Shown: in pieces, positions 1-11,597 of the stretch
Layout: each line of letters begins with the position of its first letter
Numbering within the stretch: the stretch's first letter is position 1
Assembly: GCA_963920575.1 (NCBI GenBank)
Contig: OY986968.1
Coordinates: 9,293,485-9,357,484, forward strand
DNA: 64,000 nt
Direction: 5' to 3'
Source of the DNA: Narthecium ossifragum
Taxonomy: Eukaryota > Streptophyta > Magnoliopsida > Dioscoreales > Nartheciaceae
Program-made: the position numbers and the translations under genes
The notes under the pieces: generated by a model
Databases searched by the model: none
What the model was told of the DNA's origin: nothing
What the model saw: the letters and a program-made list of their open reading frames with translations, nothing else

Positions 1-261
1 ATGTTAGTTAGTCTCCTACGAGAGCAATGTTGTACTTTGAATCTTCCCCTCTCCGAGGATTTGTGTATTTAACACTTTGAGTTTTAAATCTGTGGTTCGA
101 GGCTTCATTATTATATTGTCTTTTAATTGAGGGTGCTTTGGTGAACTGTTAGGGAGACCAATAGGTTAGAGGGACCCCTCGCCAGCTTTGTTTTCCGCGT
201 TTTGTAGGTTCCGGTTCGCGTCGCCCGGCCCTGTTGGGCTTTCGTGGGTCGGGGCGCGACA
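1..261 (+). mobile_element. 3' end of a long LTR, family F1
   Basis: This is the last 261 bases of an LTR that begins outside the window. It ends GGTCGGGGCGCGACA, the same end as the solo LTRs at 32516-34885 and 35158-37198. The stretch from TTAGTTAGTCTCCTACG through the GAGACCAATAGGTTAGAGGG segment is almost identical to 36930-37198. It is followed directly by degenerate gag sequence, so it probably lies inside the gypsy element described next. The left end and target duplication cannot be seen. Confidence 0.8.
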
Positions 262-757
262 CCAGCTCCCACCACTTCCAGACGTACTCAGCAGTTCTAA
301 ACTGCGCCTTAGCAGTAGAGGCGCAGTTGCAGGACGAGAGGTCCTGGGCAGTGTACCGGCATCCTCTACCAGCACACCACAGAGACCCCAGGTCAGAGGG
401 GGATTTGATAGAGGCCAGCAGCGGCGTCCGCGACACTTCCAGCAGCAGTCGCGGCACCCTCAGCAATTTTAGCCGCTGTTGCCCAGTCCAGCAGGCCATT
501 TTCTCCTAACGGCCGGGCCGTCTGGGCAGGTTTCGTCAGGGGGAGGCCAGGGTCAGCAACCTAATGGCGCGTCAGTCATGTGCTTCCAGTGCGGGCAGTT
601 GGGACACTTCCGTAGAGACTGTTACCTGCGAGGAGCGCAGGGTGCTATGCCGTAGGGAAGTAGAGGCGGAGGGTTCAGTGTTTGGTAGGGGAGAAGTGGT
701 GGGCGCGGATCAGGGGCTGGACCGAGTCGCTCCAGAGGTGGAGGCGGCTAGCGAGGG
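262..757 (+). pseudogene. Ty3/gypsy gag remnant with zinc knuckle
   Basis: This is the C-terminal part of a retroviral-type Gag, the capsid/nucleocapsid protein. Around 390-470 one frame reads a Gln/Arg-rich linker, and at 578-655 it gives a CX2CX4HX4C knuckle (CFQCGQLGHFRRDC), the RNA-binding nucleocapsid motif. Stop codons occur around 472 and 655, so it is not translatable. The frame stops at the insertion at 758 and resumes at 5563, where it leads into the protease. Gag upstream of 262 is displaced by the LTR at 1-261. Confidence 0.8.
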
Positions 758-1430
758 TGTCACACCCCGACCCAGAAAACCCATCCGGGCCGGGACGTGA
801 GGGTCCTAAACTCATTTCTAAAATCGAACGGTGAGAGTCTCCCCTGGATTTCCTCAATTTGAACCCTGTGCAGTTTACAATTTCACCACAAATTTAAAAC
901 AATAAGTAAAACAATTCTAAATTCAACATTAATACAATTCTACTATTATCATCTCACTTACTGACACAGGTTCTTGTACAACATCTATTTATATAATAAT
1001 TCCACCAACCCTCATCACATAAATTAATACATATAATCAAATCCTCGAAGAGGGAAATTATACATTTAATCAAACTGCAGATGTACAATTATTAACAGAA
1101 GGGAAAACTCCAGGATCGTCAAGTACTCCTCGAAACTCCAAGTTCACGATCACCTCGAGAATGGCGCGCCAACGCCCAGAAGATCACCTGAAAGGAAAGG
1201 ACTGCATCGACCTGCATCGCCGATGCAGCCCAGGTAGGAGTGAGCAACAAAGCTCACTAGGGTTCTACGCTATTCTACGTCACACTGAAAAGAGGAAAAC
1301 AACAACTGTGTTGTCTCTCCGTCTAAGTCTAAGGAATGCCAAGGGTCTCATACCCTATCGATGTCCCAAGGGCTCCCGTGCCCGACCTCTCTCTTGCTTG
1401 GTTTCTCCTTTCTTCCCCTCCGACCGCGCC

Positions 1431-3959
1431 TGTCGCACCCCGACCTGCGAAAGCCCAACCGGGCCGGGCGACGCGAACCGGAACCTAACTAAATGCGGAA
1501 ATAAAGGCGAGGGGTTCCCCCCAACTTACTGATTTCATTAAACAATTCATAAGCACCCCTGAATAATACAATAATTTCAAACCTCAAAAGATATAATATA
1601 ATATTCAAAAGCCTCAAAGGGGTTACAACAGTTTATACATCATACTCCCGTAGGAGACTAACTATAACAAAAGTGTAGAAGGGATCACCGGTCCTCAAAC
1701 CCTGCCAGACGCCGCCGCGCTACCAAACACCTACCCGGTAGGGGCTACTGAAGAAGAGCTGGCGCCTGCACCTGCAAAACGCAGCTCGGGTAGGACTGAG
1801 CATAAAGCTCAGTAGGGTTTTACACTATGCCACACAGAAGGAAGGGGGAAACGCAACAGTGTCACCCTCAAGCCAGACTCGAGTAAGCTACAAGGGTCCC
1901 ATTACCCTTCACCGGTGATCTCTAGGCATATCCAACCATGTTCACCCCAACGGACTGGGCCTATCCTGGATACACCTAGTGTCGCAGGGTGCCAGCTGTG
2001 GTCACCCAACTCGCCATGGGCCCACACTGATCCCCTACTGGCAGGAACGGACACTGCCCAAACAACAAGACCCGCCACCGGTGGCATCCTCAACACCTGA
2101 CTTAAAGCCGACACGACCACTATAATCATCAAGCAACATGTGTACCAGTCATCTAAGCCTATCATCAAGTTTGACTGGACACCACAATTCGAACCGAGTC
2201 CTAACTACCCAACCCCGGTCCTAGGGCTAAATCCGAGCTTCCAGCCTCGGGACGGCGATCCACAAATCACCCACGCCCTAACCTTATGCAACTAATGCAC
2301 AACAGAGAATGCATGCTATGAACATACACAAGCAAGAGGAATAAGCATGCAACAGTATGTCAAGGCTTCATACAAGTCCAACAGGATCGCTGCAGCGGTA
2401 CTACCAACCGCTGCCAGCCGATCCGCAGCGGGTCCCGGCATTACGACGGTACAACGACCGTCAACCGCGGACTCCTGCAACGGGAAGCAACCCCGAAAAC
2501 TTCGATGAACAGTAGAAATATATTATTATAATCCGAGCTTATAATATTATACTCAAAACACCAAAATGTTCTCTACAAGCAGCTAGTTGACCCCGTCGAT
2601 CCGACGCCCAAACGACGTCGGATTCAAAATCCAACTTAGATACCAATAGATCTACATGCCGGTATCAACATGTCCAAAATCCATGATCATCCAACGGTTG
2701 GATTAACGGGAAAACATTAATCAAAACAGCTAATCAAAACTCCATAAAACACCATCAACCAACTTGGGATCGATCTGGAACAATTTGGATCGATCCAAAG
2801 CTTCATACCAACCCATAAAACGCCATCAGCCAGCTTGGGATCGATCCGGAACAATTTGGATCGATCCAAAGCTTCATACCAGCTTCAGATCAGCCTCGTC
2901 GCAGGCCACGAGAAAAATCACCAACATTCGTAGAAAAATCAGAAAAATATGAAATAAACTAAAATGGAAAGCTAATGAAGAGATCTACAACTCTTATGTT
3001 TATCAAAAGCCAAGATCATACATGTACAAGCCGGGAAACGCGCCGCAAGCCGGCTGTTCTTCAAGAACAGCAGAAAACCGGAAAATCCGAGATTAATCAT
3101 GCATAAATCCTACTCAAAATTCAACCAAAGATCATGAAACTTATATCAGTAATTCTAATAGACAAGATGCATCCAACAACACAATTTCATCAAGATCTAA
3201 CGGCTAGATCTAACTAAACCCATTAATCACTCTCGTAGGTAGAACACCTACTGGACTGCGCATTCCTCGGTTGATCCCTCGCACACCAGCCACCAACGAG
3301 GTTCCAAACCACACCAGGAGCCTTCCTCTCGTTGCCACGAATCCAACAAGCTTTCAAGCTCCCAAAACGGTGGCCGGAGGAGGAAGAACGGAGAAGAAGA
3401 AGATAGGATGCGGGAAGAAAACAGAGCAAGCAGAGCTTGCGGAAAGAAGAAAGAAAGAAGGAAGAAGAAGGGAAGGAAGAAGAGAAGGAGAAGGAAGGCC
3501 GGGGAAGGTTGGGGAAGGTGAGGAAAAGGGGAGGAGAGGTCCTCTCCTCTGACAATGGAGGACGACGGCCACGACGGCTGTCTTCTCCAAGCACAACTGC
3601 TCTGCTGCAAGCTCAACTGCTTGCTACAGTGCCTGGATTGATCCAAAATGTTTGGATCGATCCGAACGGGTCAAAAACCCATCGACTCGCTCACGAGTCT
3701 GATCGATCGCTCGATCGACCGCTCAAGGGCCGTAAGCTGCCCAAAAAGCAAGCTTCAGCGCGCCCGAACTGGGATCTTCCGATCCCGGGTCCACCTAATC
3801 ATTCTAATTAAGCACTAACACAAACAAGGTCAGTGTGTGCACAAGCGAGTGTGAAACAAACCGACAATGAGCAATTTACCAAATTGCCCTTGCGGTCCAC
3901 AACGAGCCACGGGCCCGACCCGGGCGGTCGACCCAGGAATGGAGGGACAAGTCCTCACA
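1431..3959 (-). mobile_element. Solo LTR, family F1, TSD GCGCC
   Basis: A 2529-bp LTR lies in minus orientation. On the plus strand it starts TGTCGCACCCCGACC and ends GGGACAAGTCCTCACA. The target duplication GCGCC is perfect (1426-1430 and 3960-3964). Blocks are shared with 35158-37198 read on the other strand: the CTCCCGTAGGAGACTAACTA block, the CAAAACGCAGCTCGGGTAGGA block, and the polypurine stretch at 3380-3540. No internal domain or second LTR is present, so it is the product of LTR-LTR recombination. Open frames inside it are composition artefacts. Confidence 0.9.
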
Positions 3960-4163
3960 GCGCCAGCCCTCTCCCCTCCTCCGGAGCTCCTTTGCCTTCA
4001 CCGCCCGACCATGTCCCTCCCGAGCTCTCCTCGTCCTCTCCTTTCCCCGAAACCATGCGGCCTTGCCTTCCCTCTTCTTCCCTTCTCTTACCGTCGTGCT
4101 TCCCGTCGTGCATGAACGACGGACTCCTGGCGATCTCGAGGTGGCGACGGCGCCGAGGGTCTA

Positions 4164-4677
4164 TGTAACGCCCCGACCCTCCACTGGGCCCCGGCCCGCG
4201 GGACTCTCGCCTCTCCAACCGCGATCGCCGTCGTCGACATCACTTCTCTCTCCCTTTCTCTCCGCGAGATCGAGCCGCTGCTCTCTCGCTCTCTCTCGAG
4301 ATGAATCGCGGCTGATGCCCTTACGAGAGAGAGAAGGGTTTAAAAGGGTTTAACTTAATCAAGCGGTGATTAAGTCTCAAGACTACCTGATCAGCCAGAT
4401 TTAATCACGGCCGCTCAAATTTCGATCTTTTTGATCAAACTCAGATCCTCCGATCTGGGGTACTCTTAGTGGTCTAACCAAGCACATACATCATCACAAG
4501 GTCGTGTGTGCGCTTCGCGTGTGTGAAACCAACTCCGCCTAGCGTAATTTGGTAAATTATCCTCCGGAACCGCAACAATCAAAGGAGATCATGAAATAAG
4601 GCCAACCGGGCCAAACCAAACTGAGCCAGACCCTCGACCGACGCAGTCGGACCGGGTTGGAGGTACGGGTTCTCACA
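4164..4677 (-). mobile_element. Short solo LTR (514 bp), TSD GTCTA
   Basis: It starts TGTAACGCCCCGACC and ends GTACGGGTTCTCACA, with perfect duplication GTCTA at 4159-4163 and 4678-4682. It shares the TAATTTGGTAAATTA and GTGTGTGAAACC blocks with the long F1 and F2 LTRs, but is a quarter to a fifth of their length. It keeps the two ends and a short middle, so it looks like a deletion derivative or a short-LTR subfamily. Confidence 0.85.
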
Positions 4678-5562
4678 GTCTACTCCTTCCTTCCCTTCCC
4701 GCGGTGACTCTTCTTCCCCTGGCTTCCGTCTTCTTCTTCCGCGACGGCTGTGGGTAAGGGAGTGCCCGTTGGATTTCCAGTGACTCCGGCGGCTCTTCGG
4801 CGAACTGGAGACGGCAGCATCGACAAAGGACGGGGGATCAAGGGGGATGAGCGTGTGAAGTTAGGGTTTCTACCTTGATATTTAGGTTAAGCTAGATCTA
4901 GGGTTTGGTTTGATTGTTTGTTGATTTCTTTGTGCTAATTAGTTCCTCTAAGCTTGCCTAGCATCTGATCTACCTCTCATGTGATTTTTTTTCGATTTTA
5001 GCTGGATTTTTACATGTTTTTTTTCGGATTTCCGTCGATGCTCTGTGTAAGCATGATCTCGTGTAATGGTTCATGCCCGATTTCTGAGCTGTGTAAGCAT
5101 GATCTCGTGTAACTTTCAAGATGAAAGTTGTAGATCATCGAATCTACTTTCAATTGCCACTGGTTTCGTGATTTTTGCATTTATATATGATTTTTTGCGA
5201 ATATTTTCCTAAACTGCTGCCAAACAAGAATTAAGAAATTAGTCAATTAATTAAGTGGAAATTAGCCATCAATTAGACCCAATTCTTGGACATGATATTC
5301 CTAACATGCAATTGAATTCATGATCAAGTTTGATTTCCAGTTTGACGCCAATTCAATGAGATTTCATCGCTTTTGGCCGAAGACCGAAATACGTGGTTTT
5401 TATCTATTTTTGTTCGTCCGTTTGAATTGGATTTTGGGTGGGCGTATTGAGAACCACTAATGAGCATGTATGCTAAGTTTCACATTAATCGGACGGACAT
5501 AGTGAAACCTAGGTTATACCCCCGACCCAGAAAACCCATCCGGGCCGGGACGTGACAGAGGG

Positions 5563-6294
5563 CATGTGTTTGCCCTCCCAGCGCGTGAGCAGCCGGACAC
5601 CGTTCAGCTGTACCAGCCGCCACCGTAGTACCAGCGGTAATAACATGCCACAGCAGAGCCATCTGTGCTCAGAGGTATCTTTCAGCTTTCTAGTTCTTTA
5701 GTAGATGTGGTGATAGATTCAGGGGTGTCTCATTCCTATGTTGCTAGCATGTGTGTGGCATCGCTAGGATTAGAGACGAGTTGGCTAGAAGTGGCACAGT
5801 TAGTAGACTCACCGATCGGCGGAACAGTCAGGGTAGACCGGGTCTGTCGATCTTGTTCGGTCTGCCGATCTTGTTCCTTGGAGGTTGAAGGCCTCCGTGA
5901 CTTTCTAGACCGGCGGGTGCTAGACATGACTGGCTTTAGCGTGATACTCGGTATGGACTGGTTAGCAGCATACCGAGCCGTCATTGACTGTGGTCGTCGG
6001 AGGGTGGTCGCTTGGACACCCGACGGGATACGGTTTGTGTTGTTGGGAGATCGGTTCTCAACTGATTCCTTTGCTTGTGGTGTGGGAAGGTGTGACGGCG
6101 AGCTTTCAACCTTGTTGGCCAGCTTGTCCTTGTTTGATTCTGAGGGAGTGCCGCAGAGCAGTTTTCCCAGGATCATGTGGGACTTTGCAGACGTGTTCCC
6201 CGAGGTGTTACCATGGCTTCCACCATCTAGAGAGGTCGATAAATCGACCTAGTACCAGGTACCGCACCGATCTCTCAACCAGCTTTCAAGATGG
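5563..6294 (+). pseudogene. Ty3/gypsy protease and start of reverse transcriptase
   Basis: This continues the element begun at 262. The open frame 5665-6252 carries the aspartic protease motif VVIDSGVSHSYV, where D is the catalytic residue, and the downstream flap-side motif ILGMDWLAAYRAVIDC, typical of Ty3/gypsy Pol. The reverse transcriptase then begins (FADVFPEVLPWLPPSREV, then LVPGTAPISQPAFKM in another frame). A frameshift near 6235 separates the two. The sequence is cut off at 6294 by an Athila-like LTR, so the reverse transcriptase core, RNase H and integrase are missing from this copy. The protease keeps its active Asp, but stop codons at about 5627 and 5639-5642 precede it. Confidence 0.85.
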
Positions 6295-7886
6295 TGATGT
6301 GTTGTCGCAAGCAACCAAAAATAAAATCAATACTCTTTAAAATAAATGTAGTAGTGCGAGTACGAGTCGATCCCACCTGGAGTATCTAGGCTAAGTTTTG
6401 TGCTATATGAACAAAGATGGGGGGTTTTGAGTAAAACAAAAACAAATAAGAAATAATCTAAATTGGAGAATCGAATTTAATTAGGAGAACAAACCTTGGT
6501 CTAAGTCAACATCCACCATCGGAATCTTTATAACCGATCATTCATGGAAATATATATCAGTTCACACCTTGAATATTCACCGTTCGAATTAAATTTGAAT
6601 CTCTCCTCAATCATAGTTAATTAGAAACAAGTGATCCAATCAACCCTAACTACTAAATAACCTAATACAAGCGCTGTAGATTTAATCTAGTAGTAGCCTT
6701 AAGAATAGGTAGATCGATGAAGCTAAACAACACTAGCACAAGTGGTTGTATTTAATTTAGTCGAACATTCTTCCTAAGATTTAACAATCTCTGAAACACA
6801 GTAAATCGTTAAACCCTAGTTGCTTCGCAGATTAGAGGGATGAAACAATTACGGATTTGATATCCAACCTAATAGTAGATCGCAATGAATAATAAACTAG
6901 TAGGCCTCCTAGCAATTAGACAAGACAATCATGAATATAATCATAGAAAAACATTCAATACCCAAAACATAAACTGAACAATAAAAATAGATTAGATCTC
7001 ACAGTTCATGGATTCCGAGGTTTCAGTTTCCTCGACCAAGAATTAAGGTTTAGCCACGCAAGGCCATCAAGAACAAAGAAGAAAGAAGATCCCTTGAAAT
7101 CTTCAAGAGGCAGAAAGTAGCCGAAAAGTATATATGATCTTCCTCCTCACAATCCCTAAAAAAGAATCCTATTTATAGCCCATAAGTTTCCCATCCTCGG
7201 ATTAGATCTGAGCCCTTTAGTCTGCAAAGTCGGTTAACAAAGATCGATCTTGGTTGACAGTCGATACGGCGGTCGATGCGACTGTCGACCATGGGTCTAT
7301 TTCATCTCTGGGTGCATAAAGGAACGATCTTGGTTGGAAGGAAGATTGATCTGTTAATTTCTACATATTTCTTCTGCTATTCTGCCCTGCACTGATTGTA
7401 GTAAAAGCAATGTAACTTTCTCTAGGAAGATCCAAATCACGAACCGTAAAATTCTCCAGAAACTAGACTTCCAAAGATTTTTAATCATATATGGTACTTC
7501 ATCTAGTTCTTCCCGAGTAGGTATATGTTAATCTTTGAAGCAGACCTATCTTCTTTGCAATTTTCTTCGTACCTTCTAGCTTCGATTTCCTTGATGCAAT
7601 AAACCAGAATCTCTAAACACTCAAAACATGAAAGTTGTAGAGCTCTTTCATCCTGTTCTATGGCATCTTGAATCATCCCAATCAGAGCTTGGACGGAAAG
7701 GTTATGCTCAAATTACAAACTGTTGTCAAAACTGTCCAGAATTGTCCATTTGGCTTTGTTTCACACTCAAGGTCTCCAATTGCATCCTAAACCAAAATAT
7801 AAAAGAAATGAGTATATTTAGGTAATAAATAAGCACATAAGAATAGCCATTGTGGGATTAAAATATTACATTATGCATTCTCATCA
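6295..7886 (-). mobile_element. LTR of an Athila-like gypsy element
   Basis: A 1592-bp LTR starts TGATGTGTTGTCGC and ends GCATTCTCATCA on the plus strand. Immediately outside (7887-7900) is AATTCCCCCACACTT, which read on the minus strand is the purine tract AAGTGTGGGGGAATT. This is the polypurine tract that precedes the 3' LTR of Athila-type elements, so this is the 3' LTR of a minus-strand element. Blocks such as GAATCATCCCAATCAGAG and TGTCCAGAATTG recur in the solo LTR at 46718-48332. It is AT-rich, unlike the neighbouring F1/F2 LTRs. Confidence 0.8.
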
Positions 7887-9019
7887 AATTCCCCCACACT
7901 TAACCTTTGCTCATCCTCGGGCAAAACTAAAATTCAACTTACTCAAAAAATCAAGGTTGCAACGCCATCAACAAAGAACAACCAAACACTTCAAAACTCA
8001 TAACATATCATGAACAAACATCCCTGAACAGCTTAAAATCAATCAGTAAGCATTTTTCACTTGAAGATGGAGCAAACCAAATAAGTAGACTCTCATGAAA
8101 ATTAACACTCGACTCTCATGTGTTTGAAGGGTATGTGTTTCACTCAAATTCATTCCAATGAAAATAACTACCATAAGATTGCATATCTTCTCATTCTCCA
8201 CCACTAGAATCATATGCATCACATGAATCAGAAGGACTTTCAAAGGTTGTAACGGGGTTTAGGATCAAGGTGAGAAAAATTTGGGAATGTAGCTCAAAAA
8301 CCAACTGAACTAATGGAGCAAAAATGCATCAACTAGATATGTATAACCGATCAATCCATTCAACAACTTTCTTCAATTTCGCTACAAAATACTCAAACCA
8401 TGTAACATTCCTGCATTGGCAAAGAGATTGTTCAAAAGAATTTCTTTTAATTGCAGCAGGGAACAATCTTTTGCAAGAACTTCCATTTTTGTAGAAATCA
8501 TACATAAACATACCCCTTTCTTAGAGTATTATGAGGATTCATAAACATACTTTGTAACATGAGAAACAGTTTCCTCCTTCATTTTTTTCTTCTTCTTTTC
8601 GTATCTTTTCCTTCCTTTTTCTTTTTCTTTTGTTTGTTTTTTTTTTCAGAAACAACTTACTCATGGATTGAGATTGAAAACATTCTCCATTTCACCAATC
8701 ATAGCCACACCACAATTCCAAACACCCCGACATTTACAACTTGCATACCCATACATATCATAATGATGAACAATGCTCCACTAGTTCTATGGCTTGGGTA
8801 ACATTGTTTTTCAGGTTTAAAGCTTGTAATATGGATTAACAATGAAGTCAATAAAGCTCAAAGGGGTTTAGCAAAAGGAAAAATTAATTACAAGATAGGC
8901 TATTTGGCTTACGTAGCTTATAACAAAGATGGCCTTAATCATATTCATGTATGCATGTGTCAATGTGGCCTCAAATAGAATCAAAGAAAGTTCTAGAGAA
9001 ACAAATCTATAGAAGAATA
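7887..9019 (-). mobile_element. 3' noncoding interior of the Athila-like element
   Basis: This begins with the polypurine tract (minus strand) next to the LTR and continues as AT-rich noncoding sequence. No credible gene is seen. A T-rich run at 8577-8650 yields a Phe-rich open frame that is low-complexity only. The region is interrupted at 9020 by another LTR and continues after 10230. Confidence 0.6.
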
Positions 9020-10230
9020 TGATACGAGCGGTCTACACGCAATCCTCTCGTATCAGGTCTCTACTACTCCAATTGATCAGAATTGGCCTGATCAGACTTG
9101 ATTGAGTCCAATTGGCTGATCTGGTTAGCTGGATCAGATGTGGCTTGACTTGATTGGGCTAAGTGGCTTGGCTGAACTGGTTAAGGTTGGCTGAGTTGGT
9201 CAAGGGTTGGCTGGGAAGATCCGACGGCTGAGGATCGCCGGAAGTGGATCGCCGGTGTAGGGACGGCGACAGCGGTCGGGATCTTGGCAGGGAAGGTCAT
9301 CGAACGGTGGGGAAGAGATCTACCGGAGCGGATCAGTCGGATGGACACCAAATCGGCCAGATCTGGAGGAGACGGCGGTGAGGTTTGGGTCTGCCGGCAT
9401 CAGGGACAACGGGGAGCTCGGTGGGAAGCTGGGAACAGTCAAGGAAGGTCAAGATCTGGTCTACGGAGGTCGGAGAAGGGTTTTAGGATTGTTTAGGGGT
9501 GAGATCGGGGTCGGACAGGGGTTGACGGCGATGGGGACGAAGGTCGGGTTGCCGTGGAACTCCCGGAGACGATGAAGGGCGACGGGAAAGAGATGGCCGG
9601 GGTCATGGGGCTTAGGGGAAGACATTGGAGGTCTTGGATGGTGACGAGGGCGGACGGAGAGGGTACGGGGAAGGATACGGGCGGTGAAGCTAGGGTTGCA
9701 ATACGGGAGAGAGAAGAGACGAGGAAGATGATGCTGACGTGGAGTGGCGTCACTGACATGGCGGAGAGAGAAATACCGATGGAGGCGATGCCGACTGCGG
9801 AGAAGATGACCGGCGGGGAAGAAGGTGAAACAATGGTGGATTATCTGGTGGAAACTACATTACTTCTACTCCTATGATATTCCACTAATTACTCATTAAT
9901 TCATCATAATTCTCTCCATGATTACAAAGCTACTAAGTTCCTTTTATACAGGCCTCGACTGAGTCCTAATCCAACTAAAAAACCCCTTGCTTAATTAGCA
10001 AGTAATACGGCTTCAAACTCAAACTCAACTTACTAACTCAAAATATGACTCTTAATTAATTCCTAACAAACAAATATCAACTAGGACTCAATTAAATATA
10101 AAAGACTAATAATAAATCATAATTAAATAACTCTAGTTTGAATTAGGAAAGTCCAAGCCAAACTAGGAAAGAGACTAAACCAGTTTGGGTCCTAAACTGG
10201 GTGCAGGTCCAACCGGATTGACTCGTATCA
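9020..10230. mobile_element. Probable solo LTR (1211 bp) in the Athila-like element
   Basis: The segment starts TGATACGAGCGG and ends GACTCGTATCA, giving inverted ends TGATACGAG/CTCGTATCA and the TG…CA rule. Flanks are GAATA (9015-9019) and AAATA (10231-10235), a 5-bp duplication with one mismatch. The interior is GC-rich at 9180-9830, with a Gly/Arg-rich open frame that matches nothing I recognise. The surrounding Athila-like noncoding sequence continues on both sides. The mismatch in the duplication keeps confidence moderate. Confidence 0.6.
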
Positions 10231-10235
10231 AAATA

Positions 10236-11597
10236 TCTCTCATGAAAGAAAATAGTGAGACTGATATGAATGTGTCAGTCTCACCAGTTTTTATCTACTC
10301 ATTTAGTCACTACCATCTCAAGGAAAATAACTCAACTAATTAATTCCAAGTGGTAAGATTACTCATTCAATCATGTTATGAATATGTCAAGCTTAATTAA
10401 TTCTTGCTCATGGCATATGCAACCTAGATCTCCTCCCCTACACTTGAAACGAACATTGTCCCCAATGTAAGGTGAAATACAAAGAAAAGGTAAAACTAAC
10501 TAAAATATAAATGCGAAAATAAAAAAGAGGAAGGAACGAACTCCCCTTGGGTTGCCTCCTAAGCAGCGCCTTTGTTTATTGTCATTGGCTCGACTTCATG
10601 CGTCCTTCTTCAATCAGTATAAATCAAATCCTCAAGTTACAATTTGTCCATATTTTTTGTTTGAATTCCTTCATAGAAAGGTTTAAGTTTATGGCCATTC
10701 ACCGTAAACTTTTTGGAAGTGATTAAACTTTGAATTTCAACTGCACCATGAGAAAAAACATTAGTAATGATAAAAGAACCAATCCAACGAGAACGCAATT
10801 TACTTAGAAACAAATGCAAGCGTGATTGGTAGAGAAGGACCTTTTGACCAACTGTAAAGTCTTTTCTTGAAATCATCTTGTCATGAAAAGCTTTTGTCTT
10901 TTCCTTGTAAATCCTCGCACTCTCATACGCATCATTGCGAATTTCCTCTAATTCTTGTATTTGTAACTTCCGTTGTTCTCCACTTTCATCCATCTTCATG
11001 TTGAAGCTTTTGATAGCCCAATAACCCTTGTGTTCTAACTCAATTGGAAGGTAGCATGATTTCCCAAACACCAAACGATAAGGTGACATACCAATGGGTG
11101 TCTAGTATGCAGTCCTATACGCCCATAAAGCATCATCCAATTGCAAACTCCAATCTTTTCAATTTGGATTGATCGTCTTTGCAATGATGAATTTGATTTC
11201 TCGATTTGACACTTCCACTTATCCACTAGTTTGCGGATGATAGGTGGTTGACACGTTGTGGGTCACATGGTACTTCCTTAGTAAAGTCTCCACTGTCTGA
11301 TTGCAAAAGTGAGTGCCTCGATCACTTATTAGAGCTCTTGGAATTCCAAACCTGAATAAGATGTTAGACTTGATAAAATCTGCAATAACTTTAGAATCAT
11401 CAGTTCTGGTAGCTTTAGCTTCTACCCACTTTGAGACATAATCCACAGCAAGAAGAATATAAACATAACCGAAAGATGTAGGGAACGGACCCATGAAATC
11501 GATGCCCCAAACATCGAAAATTTCACAAAATAAAATGGGGGTTTGTGGCATTTCATTCCTTTAGAATATATTATTTGTTTTTTGACAATTGTCGCAT
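10236..11597 (-). pseudogene. Athila-like gypsy integrase, broken
   Basis: This is the 3' half of a Ty3/gypsy pol gene. Read on the minus strand it gives part of the zinc-binding region (CDNCQKTNN), the integrase core with [10 protein letters not shown] and LISDRGTHF (first two acidic residues of the DDE triad), YHPQTSG, and a C-terminal part with [30 protein letters not shown] and [12 protein letters not shown]. These are strongly Athila-like. In-frame stops at 11219-11221, about 11158-11160 and 11102-11104, plus one near 11560, disable it. The 5' side is lost at about 11597, where F1 LTR sequence begins. Bases 10236-10620 are noncoding. Confidence 0.88.

Larger units (their letters stand above)
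758..5557. mobile_element. Inserted unit with inverted LTR-type ends, TSD GAGGG
   Basis: One insertion splits the gag-protease reading frame. The 5-bp repeat GAGGG is at 753-757 and 5558-5562, and joining across it restores the frame (…RGHVFALPAREQ…). The unit starts TGTCACACCCCGACC and ends GGGACGTGACA. Bases 758-about 1400 resemble a minus-strand family F2 LTR 3' end (compare 43685-44230). Bases about 1400-5557, outside the nested LTRs, resemble the plus-strand leader part of such an LTR: pyrimidine-rich start, then GGGTTTCTACC. The internal orientation therefore switches. A 35-base string (CCCCGACCCAGAAAACCCAT and onward) occurs at both ends in direct orientation. Without its two nested LTRs the unit is about 1.75 kb, so it may be one LTR with an internal inversion. 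Confidence 0.65.

Noticed and set aside
3223..3811. Overlapping open frames rich in Lys/Glu/Arg or Ser/Pro/Leu on both strands
   Set aside because: They lie in a polypurine/polypyrimidine tract inside the solo LTR 1431-3959; composition alone keeps the frames open.
8559..8801. Phe/Leu-rich open frame like a membrane protein
   Set aside because: T-homopolymer-rich noncoding interior of the Athila-like element.
9284..9877. Gly/Arg-rich overlapping open frames on both strands
   Set aside because: GC-rich centre of a probable LTR; no motif, splice site or start context supports a gene.
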